In this document: one piece after another, positions 53,083-61,828 of the stretch
Numbering within the stretch: position 1 is the first letter of the stretch
Layout: each line of letters opens with the position of its first letter
Source: an uncultured Bacteroidota bacterium
GTDB lineage: Bacteria; Bacteroidota; Bacteroidia; Bacteroidales; UBA932
Length of the DNA: 64,000 nucleotides
NCBI GenBank assembly: GCA_937901965.1
Contig: CALGSW010000010.1
Span: 62,001-126,000, forward strand
Direction of reading: 5' to 3'
Translations under genes and position numbers: made by a program
The notes under the pieces: generated by a model
Databases searched by the model: none
What the model saw: the letters and a program-made list of their open reading frames with translations, nothing else
What the model was told of the DNA's origin: nothing

Positions 53083-53113
53083 CAAATTTAATTAATTATT
53101 TGATTAAAATAAA
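53083..53113 (-). promoter_or_regulatory. Promoter of the WG-repeat gene (TTTA-N19-TAAATTTG)
   Basis: On the minus strand TTTA (53113-53110) is followed after 19 bases by TAAATTTG (53090-53083), a full -7 match, 21 bases before the ATG. Confidence 0.6.
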
Positions 53114-53144
53114 GATTCTTTATTTTTCGCTATTGTATAAAATT

Positions 53145-53176
53145 AAAGAAGCCAAACTGATGCGCTTGGCTTCTTT
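53145..53176 (-). terminator. Terminator of tRNA-Lys(TTT)
   Basis: An 11-bp stem (53145-53155 with 53166-53176) closes a 10-base loop, with A/T-rich tracts on both sides. On the minus strand it lies directly after the tRNA and before the WG-repeat promoter. It could work in both directions. Confidence 0.8.
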
Positions 53177-53180
53177 TTTG

Positions 53181-53253
53181 TGATCCAGCTGGGGCTCGAA
53201 CCCAGGACCCCAACATTAAAAGTGTTGTGCTCTACCTGCTGAGCTACTGAATC
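53181..53253 (-). tRNA. tRNA-Lys (anticodon TTT)
   Basis: A 73-base cloverleaf on the minus strand: acceptor gattcag/ctggatc, D-stem gctc/gagc, anticodon stem caaca/tgttg around loop cttttaa (anticodon TTT), T-stem ctggg/cccag with ttcgagc. CCA is not encoded. It has a complete promoter and a terminator of its own. Confidence 0.95.
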
Positions 53254-53269
53254 TTCCGTTTTGGGAGTG

Positions 53270-53301
53270 CAAAGATATGCCAACAGAATTATATTTCCAA
53301 A
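53270..53301 (-). promoter_or_regulatory. Promoter of tRNA-Lys(TTT) (TTTG-N20-TATCTTTG)
   Basis: On the minus strand TTTG (53301-53298) and TATCTTTG (53277-53270) are separated by exactly 20 bases: a full match to the Bacteroidota sigma-ABfr consensus. The tRNA begins 17 bases downstream. Confidence 0.75.
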
Positions 53302-53305
53302 TTTC

Positions 53306-53337
53306 TTTCAAGAATTATTGCCAAACCCTTAACTTTG
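53306..53337 (+). promoter_or_regulatory. Promoter of the GNAT-like gene (TTTC-N20-TAACTTTG)
   Basis: TTTC at 53306-53309 and TAACTTTG at 53330-53337 are separated by 20 bases. The expected start site falls at about 53343-53345, on the ATG at 53344, so the transcript may be leaderless. It lies back to back with the tRNA-Lys promoter. Confidence 0.55.
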
Positions 53338-53343
53338 CAAGCG

Positions 53344-54135
53344 ATGGAGACTCTTTTCCCTTTAGAATTCAGATCATTCCTTGATAATAGTAGAATTTGC
53401 TATTCTCAAGAAAAAAATCTTTTTATAATAAACAGGGGTTCGTTTTCCATAAAACTTATTACCAGAGAAGATTTGAACAATAATGATTTTGCTTATAATG
53501 CAGTAAAATCAGATTTAACTTTACATTTTGACAGATGGAATACCAGGAGAGAGATTGTACAAAGCATGATAATGGTGAAAGCCGGCTTATACGAATCAGT
53601 ATTTGCCAGAAACTGCTTTGTAAGAAAAATTGACAAGATTTCAGCAAGTTTATTTCATTTAGAAAACCATCTGCTTGGAGCGGCAAATGCAAAATATTAT
53701 TACGCACTTTTCAGAAAATCAGATTTTAAGATAGTTGCAGTTTCTTCTTTTTCAAATTCACGGCGTTTATCAAGAGGAGACGAAACTTTACAATCTTACG
53801 AGTGGGTTAGATATTCATCCCTTAAAGGAGTCAGAGTGGTTGGTGGAATGAGCAAATTATTAAATTATTTTATAAAAGAGGTTTCACCTGATGAGGTTAT
53901 GACCTACTGTGATTCTGACTGGTCTTACGGTACTTCATATGAAAAATTAGATTTTAAAATATATTCTAAACCTCAGGAGTCAATGTATTTTATTGATAAA
54001 GTTACATTTGAACGAATGAGTTTAAATAAAATCCGGCGAAAGTTTAACTCACTAACGCCGGATATAATGGATGAAAAATACTACTGTTTAAGAACCAAGG
54101 GTAACTACAAGTTTCTTAGAAGGATCACCCTCTGA
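53344..54135 (+). CDS. Unknown protein, possible GNAT-like fold
   Basis: A 263-residue soluble protein I cannot assign with certainty. The central part (about 125-225) reads YALFRKSDFKIVAVSSFSNS, then VRVVGGMSKLLNYFIKEVSP, MTYCDSDWSYGTSYEKLDFK. This order (a strand, a conserved VGG-SKLLxYF helix, a Y-x-D-x-x-W-S-x-G loop and YEKLxF) recalls a GNAT-like domain that I know from phage and homing-endonuclease-associated proteins. The N-terminal 100 residues resemble nothing I know. I chose ATG 53344 rather than TTG 53335. The end overlaps clpC, on the opposite strand, by 48 bases. No signal peptide or membrane segment is seen. Confidence 0.65.
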   Translation: METLFPLEFRSFLDNSRICYSQEKNLFIINRGSFSIKLITREDLNNNDFAYNAVKSDLTLHFDRWNTRREIVQSMIMVKAGLYESVFARNCFVRKIDKISASLFHLENHLLGAANAKYYYALFRKSDFKIVAVSSFSNSRRLSRGDETLQSYEWVRYSSLKGVRVVGGMSKLLNYFIKEVSPDEVMTYCDSDWSYGTSYEKLDFKIYSKPQESMYFIDKVTFERMSLNKIRRKFNSLTPDIMDEKYYCLRTKGNYKFLRRITL

Positions 54136-56607
54136 CTCTTGTGTGGCAGCGTCTATAAGAAGTTTATCTCCCTGTTTAAATTTCCCGCTGATTATTGCCT
54201 CTGCAACAAGATCTTCAATATTGCGCTGAATAGCCCTTTTAAGAGGCCTTGCCCCAAATTGTGGGTCATAACCCTCCTCAGCAACTATCTCTTTGGCCTT
54301 ATCAGTAATATCCAGGCTATAACCGGCTGTTTTAATCCTTTTTAGGAGATCATCAAGTTCAATGTCAATTATTTTACATAAATCTTCTCTGCCTAAAGTA
54401 TTGAATAGTATCTGTTCATCTAATCTGTTCAGAAATTCAGGAGAGAAAGTTTTTTTCAGAGCCTTTTCTATAATGTGTTTGGTATTATCGTTTACATTAC
54501 GTTTTGTTGCATTTGAAAACCCAAGACCAGCCCCAAAATCCTTGACCTCTCTGCTGCCAATATTAGATGTAAGAATCATTAGAGTGTTTCTGAAGTCAAT
54601 ATGCCTTCCGTTGCTGTCTGTAAGTCTACCCTCATCCATCACCTGAAGCAACAGATTAAATATATCCGGATGTGCTTTTTCAATTTCATCAAGAAGCACA
54701 ACAGAATATGGACGTCTTCTTACCTTTTCACTCAATTGTCCACCCTCTTCATAGCCTACATATCCCGGAGGGGCACCAATGAGCCTGCTTACCGCAAACT
54801 TTTCCATAAATTCACTCATGTCAATTCTAATCAGATTATCAACAGAGTCAAAAAGATATTCAGTAAGAATTTTAGCAAGTTGTGTTTTACCAACGCCGGT
54901 AGGGCCTAGAAACAGGAAGCTCCCGATTGGTTTATTCGGATCCTTTAGACCTGCTCTGTTTCTCTGTATGGCTCGTACTATTTTGTCAACAGCCTCATCT
55001 TGTCCGATTAGCCTCTTTTTCAGGTTATCTCCCATTTTAGCGAGTTTATCTCCCTCTTTTTCAGCTAATTTTTGTATTGGTACGCTTGTTATCATTGACA
55101 ATACTTCCGCTACATCATTTTCATCAACTATCTGAGGATGTAGATTTTGTTCTTCATTCCATGACTTCTGAGCAAGCTCCAGCTCTTCCAGTTTTTGTTT
55201 TTCAAGGTCTCTAAGCTGGGCAGCCTTTTCATACAAGCTTTGACTAACAGCAAGTCGTTTCTCTACTCTTATTGGTTCAATCTCTTTTTCTATTGCTGAT
55301 ATAAAGTCAGGCACCTTGAGATGCATAAGATGCACTCTTGATCCCGCTTCGTCCAGAGCATCTATAGCCTTGTCCGGCAGACATCTGTCAGTAATATATC
55401 TTTGAGATAATCTAATGCAGGCAATTAATGCTTCGTCAGTATACTTTACGTTGTGATGTTTCTCATACCTCTCTTTAATATTTTGAAGTATTACATGAGT
55501 CTCATCAAAATCAGTAGGATCAACCATTATTTTCTGGAATCTCCTTTCCAGCGCACCATCCTTTTCAATGTGCTCACGGTACTCGTCCAACGTAGTTGCA
55601 CCTATACACTGTATTTCACCTCTGGAAAGTGCAGGTTTTAACATATTTGCAGCATCCAGAGACCCGGAAGCACCGCCGGCTCCCACTAAAGTGTGAAGCT
55701 CGTCAATAAATAGTATTATATCAGGATTCTTTGTAATTTCATTTAAAATAGATTTCATCCTCTCTTCAAACTGGCCTCTGTACTTAGTACCGGCTACAAT
55801 AGATCCAATGTCAAGAGTAATAATCCTTTTATTAAGTAGTGCTCTGGAGACTTTTCGCTGAGCGACCCTTAATGCAAGACCCTCTGCAATAGCCGATTTT
55901 CCAACACCCGGCTCACCTATCAGTACAGGATTGTTCTTTTTCCTTCTTCCCAGAATCTGTGCTAAACGCTCAATCTCTTTGTCTCTTCCTACAACTGGAT
56001 CCAGTTTGCCATCAGAGGCCGCAGCAGTTAAGTCAAAACCGAAACTATCCAGCACAGGAGTGTCACTTTGAGGTTTTGAAGATTTTGCAGGTCTTACTCT
56101 TCCTTCACCTTCAACATCGGCACCAGTATTATATGTATCTTCAACTCCGGAACCTGACAGAGGTCTTCCAGAATCCTTCCCTTTAATTAAATCTTTTACC
56201 CGCTCATAGGTCATACTGTGTTCTCTGAGGATTGTCATACCAACACCCTCATCACTTCTTAGAATTGCGAGAAACAGGTGGAGTGGCCCCGGCTTTGTCT
56301 CTTTAAGGGATCTTGCTTCAAGGTACATAATCTTTAGTGCACTTTCAGCACCTTTTGACAGGTTTAGCTTTTCAGCCTGATCAAAAGGTACAACCTGTCC
56401 ACTTTTAAGTTGCTCTTCAATTTTTGACTTAAGAACTTTGTAATTGATTCCAAATGTAACAATCGCTTCAAAAGCAGCATTATCCTGATGCCTGATAATT
56501 CCCAGCAAAAGATGGTCAACACCAATCGTATAGCTCCCCATTCTCATGGCCTCTTCTCTGCTGTATGAGATAATTTCATTTAATTCGTTTGATAATATAA
56601 GATTCAT
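54088..56607 (-). CDS. clpC: ATP-dependent Clp protease ATPase subunit ClpC
   Basis: An 839-residue Hsp100 unfoldase that feeds proteins to ClpP. Two Clp-N repeats (about 1-150) are followed by AAA1 (Walker A GEPGVGKSAIAEG near 231), a middle domain containing a UVR motif (SQSLYEKAAQLRDLEKQ) that marks ClpC rather than ClpA or ClpB, AAA2 (LGPTGVGKTQLAK near 564) and the C-terminal D2-small domain. Length is typical. It is transcribed alone from a -7 box at 56630-56637 and ends in overlap with the unknown gene on the other strand. clpP is not in the window. Confidence 0.95.
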   Translation of the reverse strand: MNLILSNELNEIISYSREEAMRMGSYTIGVDHLLLGIIRHQDNAAFEAIVTFGINYKVLKSKIEEQLKSGQVVPFDQAEKLNLSKGAESALKIMYLEARSLKETKPGPLHLFLAILRSDEGVGMTILREHSMTYERVKDLIKGKDSGRPLSGSGVEDTYNTGADVEGEGRVRPAKSSKPQSDTPVLDSFGFDLTAAASDGKLDPVVGRDKEIERLAQILGRRKKNNPVLIGEPGVGKSAIAEGLALRVAQRKVSRALLNKRIITLDIGSIVAGTKYRGQFEERMKSILNEITKNPDIILFIDELHTLVGAGGASGSLDAANMLKPALSRGEIQCIGATTLDEYREHIEKDGALERRFQKIMVDPTDFDETHVILQNIKERYEKHHNVKYTDEALIACIRLSQRYITDRCLPDKAIDALDEAGSRVHLMHLKVPDFISAIEKEIEPIRVEKRLAVSQSLYEKAAQLRDLEKQKLEELELAQKSWNEEQNLHPQIVDENDVAEVLSMITSVPIQKLAEKEGDKLAKMGDNLKKRLIGQDEAVDKIVRAIQRNRAGLKDPNKPIGSFLFLGPTGVGKTQLAKILTEYLFDSVDNLIRIDMSEFMEKFAVSRLIGAPPGYVGYEEGGQLSEKVRRRPYSVVLLDEIEKAHPDIFNLLLQVMDEGRLTDSNGRHIDFRNTLMILTSNIGSREVKDFGAGLGFSNATKRNVNDNTKHIIEKALKKTFSPEFLNRLDEQILFNTLGREDLCKIIDIELDDLLKRIKTAGYSLDITDKAKEIVAEEGYDPQFGARPLKRAIQRNIEDLVAEAIISGKFKQGDKLLIDAATQESEGDPSKKLVVTLGS

Positions 56608-56629
56608 CTTGTAATTGTAGAATAATGTG

Positions 56630-56637
56630 CAAATTTA
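56630..56637 (-). promoter_or_regulatory. -7 box (TAAATTTG) for clpC
   Basis: The minus strand reads TAAATTTG, matching TAnnTTTG, 22 bases before the clpC ATG. A TTGA lies about 22 bases further upstream, a weak -33. No CtsR- or HrcA-type repeat is seen. Confidence 0.5.
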
Positions 56638-56663
56638 CTCATTTTAGACAAATAGAATTTCAA

Positions 56664-56695
56664 TTTGTTCAATCTATTTTTTATTCCTAATTTTA
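56664..56695 (+). promoter_or_regulatory. Promoter of gyrA (TTTG-N20-TAATTTTA)
   Basis: TTTG at 56664-56667 and TAATTTTA at 56688-56695 are exactly 20 bases apart; only the last base of the -7 box differs from consensus. The ATG at 56729 gives a leader of about 25 bases. Confidence 0.6.
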
Positions 56696-56728
56696 CACCT
56701 CATTTTTTCAAGGAAAGATTAATCTACA

Positions 56729-59221
56729 ATGATGCAAGAGTCTGAAAATAACCAAAGAATAATTAAAATCAACATAGAGGACGAAATGAAAAGCGCATAC
56801 ATCGATTATTCGATGTCTGTGATAGTTTCGCGTGCACTGCCGGATGTTAGAGATGGATTGAAACCTGTCCACAGAAGAGTCCTTTTTGGGATGTCTGAAC
56901 TAGGTCTGACATCTGGTGCCTCATATAAAAAATCAGCACGTATAGTGGGAGAGGTTTTGGGTAAGTTCCACCCCCATGGAGACTCAAGTGTATACGAAGC
57001 AATGGTTAGGATGGCTCAGGACTGGAGCATGAGATATATGCTTGTAGATGGTCAGGGAAACTACGGCTCAATTGACGGAGACTCGGCTGCCGCTATGAGG
57101 TATACAGAGGCAAGATTCAAGAAAATAGCTGAAGAGGTGTTAGCAGATCTTGATAAGAATACAGTTGACTTTAAACTGAATTTTGACGACTCACTCCAGG
57201 AGCCCACCGTATTACCTGCAAAAGCACCACTATTGCTCCTAAACGGAGCCTCCGGGATTGCAGTAGGGATGGCTACAAATATGCCTCCCCACAATTTAGG
57301 AGAGGTGGTAGATGCTATATCGGCATATATTGATAATAATGACATTTCTACAGAGGAACTATTACAATATATTAAAGGTCCGGATTTCCCTACAGGAGGA
57401 ATTATAACAGGTATCCAGGGAATCAAAGATGCCTTTGAAACCGGCAAGGGAAGAGTTGTAGTAAGAGCAAAAACAGAAATTGAGGTAAGTGAGAGTGGAA
57501 GAGAGACAATTGTAGTAACTGAAATCCCTTATATGGTTAATAAAAGGGAGCTTATTGAGAAGATTGCCGAGCTTGTCGAAGAGAAAAGGGTTGAGGGCAT
57601 TGCTTATATCAATGATGAGAGCGACAGGAGAGGAATGAGGATTGTAATAAAGTTAAAGATTGGAACGGTTGCAAATGTTGTTCTGAATACTCTTTACAAA
57701 TATACACAGCTTCAGTCCAGTTTTTCAGTAAACAATATTGCACTTGTTGACGGAAGACCAAGACTCCTTAACTTAAGGCAGATTATAAAGTATTTTATCA
57801 GGCACAGACATGATGTAATTGTAAGAAGAGCCAAATATGAACTAGAACAGGCAGAGAAAAGAGCTCATATTCTTGAGGCACTTCTGAAAGCTCTTGATCA
57901 CATTGATGAAATCATAACATTAATCAGGGAGTCTAAAACTGTTGATGAAGCTAAGAGCAGATTAATTGAGAGATTCGCATTTTCTGAGATACAGGCGACA
58001 GCAATCGTTGAGATGAGGCTGAGACAGCTCACAGGGCTTGAAAGATCAAAATTGCAAGCTGAGTACGATGAACTTATTAAACTAATAAATCACCTAAAAG
58101 AGATACTCGCAGATTTTTCTCTTCAGATGCAAATTATTAAAGATGAACTGGCAGATCTTAAAAACAGATTTGGAGATTCTAGAAGAACTGAAATACAGCC
58201 ATCTGCAGAAGACTTTAATCCTGAAGACTTTTATCCTGATGAGGATGTCGTTATAACAATTTCGCATTTAGGCTATATCAAAAGAACTCCACTGGCAGAG
58301 TACAGAATCCAGAACCGGGGAGGGGTAGGAGCAAAGGGCAGCACCACTCGTGATGAGGATTTTATACAACATATTTATGTTGCGAATATGCATAGCACTA
58401 TGCTGTTCTTTACCCAGAAGGGAAGGTGCTTCTGGCTGAAAGTGTATGAGATACCTGAGGGCTCAAAAGCTTCAAAAGGCAGAGCAATACAAAATGTCCT
58501 GAATATTGATTCAGATGACAAGGTTAAGGCTTATATAAATGTCAAGAAGCTTAACGATGAAGAGTACATTAACTCAAATTATATTATTCTCGCTACAAAA
58601 AGAGGAATTGTTAAGAAAACATCTCTTGAAGCCTACTCAAGACCTCGAACAAATGGAGTTAACGCAATTACAATCAGGGATAATGATGAGTTACTGGAAG
58701 CAGTATTAACAAATGGTAACTGCGATATTCTTCTTGCCGCAAGAGATGGAAAGTGCGTAAGATTTAAGGAAGAAGATGTTAGAGCAATTGGAAGGACAGC
58801 CTCAGGAGTTCGCGGAATTAACATATCAGATGAGGATGAGGTGATTGGTATGATTTGTGTAGATAGCACAGGTAATGATGCTGAAGAGAAGCATATATTG
58901 GTAGTTAGCGAAAATGGATACGGAAAAAGATCAGACCTTCAGGATTATCGTATTACAAGCAGAGGTGCCAAAGGTGTTAAAACTATTAACATTACCGATA
59001 AGACAGGGGCTCTGATTGCCATAAAAGATGTTAACGATGAAAACGACCTGATGATTATTAATAAATCTGGAATAACAATCAGAGTAGCTGTTGAAAATAT
59101 CAGAGTTGCCGGAAGAGCAACTCAGGGTGTGAAGTTAATTAACCTGCGTGAGGGAGATATGATTGCGGCTGTTTGCAGGGTTAATAAAAGCGAAGAAAAA
59201 CCTTTAGAAACGGAAGAATAA
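56729..59221 (+). CDS. gyrA: DNA gyrase subunit A
   Basis: An 830-residue type II topoisomerase subunit that cuts and rejoins DNA during negative supercoiling. ALPDVRDGLKPVHRRVLF, the quinolone-region helix HPHGDSSVYEAMVRMAQ (Ser at E. coli position 83, Glu at 87) and the active-site Tyr in AAAMRYTEARF are clear. The C-terminal pinwheel has repeats (RGIVKKTSLEAYS, YGKRSDLQDYRITSRGAKG). The GyrA box reads QNRGGVGAKG instead of QRRGGKG. It is transcribed away from clpC, and the TPR gene follows after 43 bases. Confidence 0.97.
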   Translation: MMQESENNQRIIKINIEDEMKSAYIDYSMSVIVSRALPDVRDGLKPVHRRVLFGMSELGLTSGASYKKSARIVGEVLGKFHPHGDSSVYEAMVRMAQDWSMRYMLVDGQGNYGSIDGDSAAAMRYTEARFKKIAEEVLADLDKNTVDFKLNFDDSLQEPTVLPAKAPLLLLNGASGIAVGMATNMPPHNLGEVVDAISAYIDNNDISTEELLQYIKGPDFPTGGIITGIQGIKDAFETGKGRVVVRAKTEIEVSESGRETIVVTEIPYMVNKRELIEKIAELVEEKRVEGIAYINDESDRRGMRIVIKLKIGTVANVVLNTLYKYTQLQSSFSVNNIALVDGRPRLLNLRQIIKYFIRHRHDVIVRRAKYELEQAEKRAHILEALLKALDHIDEIITLIRESKTVDEAKSRLIERFAFSEIQATAIVEMRLRQLTGLERSKLQAEYDELIKLINHLKEILADFSLQMQIIKDELADLKNRFGDSRRTEIQPSAEDFNPEDFYPDEDVVITISHLGYIKRTPLAEYRIQNRGGVGAKGSTTRDEDFIQHIYVANMHSTMLFFTQKGRCFWLKVYEIPEGSKASKGRAIQNVLNIDSDDKVKAYINVKKLNDEEYINSNYIILATKRGIVKKTSLEAYSRPRTNGVNAITIRDNDELLEAVLTNGNCDILLAARDGKCVRFKEEDVRAIGRTASGVRGINISDEDEVIGMICVDSTGNDAEEKHILVVSENGYGKRSDLQDYRITSRGAKGVKTINITDKTGALIAIKDVNDENDLMIINKSGITIRVAVENIRVAGRATQGVKLINLREGDMIAAVCRVNKSEEKPLETEE

Positions 59222-59264
59222 GACAACAATAATAACAACGATTAATCAAATTATCGAAATCTCA

Positions 59265-60578
59265 ATGAAAAAATTATTATTAGCCCTTACATTGATATTA
59301 TCAATCTCATTGGGCGCTCAAAACAAAGATGCGGAAAAGGCAATCAAGGATTTAGAGAAGGCTCAGAATGACGCAAATAATCCTAAAAAAGTATCAAATC
59401 CGGCAACTTGGCTTAAGATGTCTGATGCCTATGCAGCTATTTATGATGCACCTATAAAATCTGTTTGGCTTGGAGCTTCTCAACTGGAGCTTAAAGTTAT
59501 TCTAAAAGATCAGAGAATTCTCTCTTCTGAAGCTAAAACAGTGAACGGGGTAAACTACAATGTTGATTCATATATTGACAAAGATCTTTATTATGGTGCA
59601 GACGGAACATTAGCAGCATGGGTAGTCACCAAACCTTATATGGATGGTGATTTACTGAAAAAATCTATGGAATCGCTGGATAAGGCTCTTGAAACAGCAA
59701 AGGGTACTAAAGACAAAGATATTAAAGACAGATTACTGCAGCTTAAAGTAAGACACTATAATGAGGGCATGAACAGCTACACACTTGGAGACAATAAATC
59801 AGCTTCAGAGCACTTTGAGTCCGCTGCTTTGATTAGTGTTAATCCATTGGTAAACAGTGCTGATACAACTATGATGTACTATGCAGGTCTAACAGCAAAT
59901 ATGTATGGTGACCCTAACAGGGCAATAAACTTTTTTGAATTGGCTTTGAAAAACAATTTTGATTCAAATGGTGATTTATTCTCAAATCTTTCAGAGGCTT
60001 ATAAAAAGATTGAGAATCCAGACAAAGCAAAAGAGACATTATTGGCAGGATTTACAAAATACCCACTCAATCAAAGTATTCTGGTTTCATTGATTAATCT
60101 CTATCTGGAGACTAATGACGATCCCAATAAGGTTCTAGATCTGATAAGAAAAGCTCAGGAGAACGAGCCTACTAACGCTTCCCTTCATTATGCAGAAGGC
60201 AATGTATGGAAGAAGCTTAACAATATGGAGAAAGCTATCGCATGCTATAGAAAATCAGTTGAAGTTGATCCTAGTTACGTTTTTGGCTCTTTTGCAGTTG
60301 GAACAACATACTATGATACAGCTGTTGATATTCAGACCAAAGCAGCTGATGAAATGGATGACAAAAAATATGAGGCTATGCTTAAGCAATTAGAAGAGTA
60401 TCTTGAATCTGCTATTGAGCCGTTTGAAAAAGCTTACGCTGTTGCACAGGATTCAGATGTTAAAGCAATTGTAGCTGAATATCTTAAAAATATTTATTTC
60501 CGTTTCCGTGAAAAAGGAGACTCTTATAAAGCTGGTTACGAAAAGTACAATGCTATATACGAAGCTAACAAACAGTAA
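59265..60578 (+). CDS. Exported TPR-repeat protein
   Basis: A 437-residue protein with a signal peptide ending at LGAQ (about 19). From about residue 130 on it consists of tetratricopeptide repeats, for example MYYAGLTANMYGDPNRAINF, LFSNLSEAYKKIENPDKAKE and LHYAEGNVWKKLNNMEKAIA, CYRKSVEVDPSYVFG. It is therefore a periplasmic or envelope scaffold; partner and function are unknown. It follows gyrA after 43 bases, so read-through is possible, and it ends at a strong bidirectional terminator. Confidence 0.85.
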   Translation: MKKLLLALTLILSISLGAQNKDAEKAIKDLEKAQNDANNPKKVSNPATWLKMSDAYAAIYDAPIKSVWLGASQLELKVILKDQRILSSEAKTVNGVNYNVDSYIDKDLYYGADGTLAAWVVTKPYMDGDLLKKSMESLDKALETAKGTKDKDIKDRLLQLKVRHYNEGMNSYTLGDNKSASEHFESAALISVNPLVNSADTTMMYYAGLTANMYGDPNRAINFFELALKNNFDSNGDLFSNLSEAYKKIENPDKAKETLLAGFTKYPLNQSILVSLINLYLETNDDPNKVLDLIRKAQENEPTNASLHYAEGNVWKKLNNMEKAIACYRKSVEVDPSYVFGSFAVGTTYYDTAVDIQTKAADEMDDKKYEAMLKQLEEYLESAIEPFEKAYAVAQDSDVKAIVAEYLKNIYFRFREKGDSYKAGYEKYNAIYEANKQ

Positions 60579-60600
60579 TTCTCAGATTATTATTAACATA

Positions 60601-60629
60601 AAAAGGTGACCAAGTTGGTCACCTTTTTT
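60601..60629 (+). terminator. Strong terminator between the TPR gene and the AI-2E permease (bidirectional)
   Basis: A perfect 12-bp stem, aaaaggtgacca with tggtcacctttt (60601-60612, 60616-60627), closes a 3-base loop. T-runs follow on both strands, so it can end the TPR gene and the convergent permease gene. Confidence 0.92.
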
Positions 60630-60650
60630 ATTTTGAAAAACATCTAAGTT

Positions 60651-61754
60651 TTATTCAATTTTTTCTGTGAGTTTTTGTACAAGTTTGAAATTTGAAAAGA
60701 ACTCCTTTGCAAAAACTCTTATAACAGTATATGCAGGTATAGCAACCAACATTCCTATTATCCCTCCGATACTTGCAGCTATAAGAATAACAATAAAGAT
60801 TTCCAGTGGATGTGCCTGGACGCTGTTTGAATATATATAAGGCTGAAATAAAAATATATCAATCATGTGTGTTATAAAGAATATAAGAGCCAATGTTATT
60901 ATTACCACACCTGCATCCGGAATATTAAGTCCAATTTCTGTCATTGATATCAAAACGCCTATGATTCCACCAAGCCATGGTCCAATATAGGGTATTACAT
61001 TTAGAATTCCGGAGATTAAGCCCAGTACAATCGCCATTGAGAAATGTACACCTGCAATAAAATAAAGACCAAACCCGTTAAGAATTGTAATAAGAACTGT
61101 TTCTAGAGATATCCCGATGAAGTATCTGGCGAGAAGATTAAAGACTGAGTCCAGAGCTCTTCTAACATTTTTCTCATATTTATCAGGAAAAAGAGCAAGT
61201 ACCATATTTGAAAACATATCTTGCTCTTTTAGAAAAAAGAACGTTATGAAAGAGACTATAAATACGCCAATTGCAAAGTCAAAAACGAATGATGTTATTG
61301 ACGTAAAAAAATTGGTAATAGTTTCTGCATTAACTAAATTCTGAAACTCCTTAAAAATGACATTTTCAATCTTAAAATCAGGTGAAAGTCCTGGAAATGT
61401 ATTTAATAAGTATGTGTTAAAGTTTGACAAAGGGATACTTATCTTCTCATTAAGTGTATCCATATTCATAGAGCTAACTGTGGCAATCAAATCTCCAACC
61501 AACGGGGCAACAAAAAAGAAAAAGCTGAAGAAAAGTCCGAGAATAATAATAAGAGTCATCGCAGCTGTGAATGTTACAGGGAGTGCGTGCCCTTTGATTC
61601 TGACTTTTGACATGTAAATCATAAGAGGCTTGCCAATCAGTGATAATACTGCAGAAATCAGGATGTAAATCAAAATATCAGCAAAAAACCAGGCAAGAAA
61701 AGCAATGATTAGAGCCCCGGCTATACCGGCAATGAATTTGGCCAATTTGTTCAT
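60651..61754 (-). CDS. AI-2E family transporter (PerM/YdiK type)
   Basis: A 367-residue inner-membrane protein with about eight hydrophobic segments. It has the family's central region of paired helices around a soluble loop (residues about 90-160), the motif GISLETVLITILNGFGLY, and the C-terminal GLISGILNVIPYIGPWLGGIIG, which is the strongest signature. Members export AI-2, or act as Na+/H+ antiporters or general permeases; the substrate here is unknown. It is divergent from the S46 peptidase gene, with -7 boxes on each side. Confidence 0.9.
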   Translation of the reverse strand: MNKLAKFIAGIAGALIIAFLAWFFADILIYILISAVLSLIGKPLMIYMSKVRIKGHALPVTFTAAMTLIIILGLFFSFFFFVAPLVGDLIATVSSMNMDTLNEKISIPLSNFNTYLLNTFPGLSPDFKIENVIFKEFQNLVNAETITNFFTSITSFVFDFAIGVFIVSFITFFFLKEQDMFSNMVLALFPDKYEKNVRRALDSVFNLLARYFIGISLETVLITILNGFGLYFIAGVHFSMAIVLGLISGILNVIPYIGPWLGGIIGVLISMTEIGLNIPDAGVVIITLALIFFITHMIDIFLFQPYIYSNSVQAHPLEIFIVILIAASIGGIIGMLVAIPAYTVIRVFAKEFFSNFKLVQKLTEKIE

Positions 61755-61762
61755 TTTCCACT

Positions 61763-61795
61763 TTTCTTCAAAAGTAAGAATTTTTCGTAATTTTG
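61763..61795 (+). promoter_or_regulatory. Promoter of the S46 peptidase (TTTC-N21-TAATTTTG)
   Basis: TTTC at 61763-61766 is followed after 21 bases by TAATTTTG (61788-61795), a full -7 match. The ATG at 61829 gives a leader of about 27 bases. It overlaps the opposing box at 61769-61776. Confidence 0.55.
61769..61776 (-). promoter_or_regulatory. -7 box (TACTTTTG) for the AI-2E permease
   Basis: The minus strand reads TACTTTTG, matching TAnnTTTG, 14 bases before the permease ATG at 61754. The -33 region is weak. Confidence 0.5.
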
Positions 61796-61828
61796 TGATT
61801 AATGTTAAATAATAATCAATTACACCAA

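Noticed and set aside
52905..53183. Plus-strand frame of 92 codons across the WG-repeat promoter
   Set aside because: It overlaps the start of the WG-repeat gene and the tRNA terminator on the other strand and has no coding features.
54601..55135. Two plus-strand frames of 102 and 118 codons inside clpC
   Set aside because: Both are antisense to the highly conserved AAA2 domain and overlap each other; neither has a coding signature.
57061..57447. Open frame of 128 codons antisense to gyrA
   Set aside because: It is a shadow of the gyrA reading frame, with no promoter or recognisable domain.
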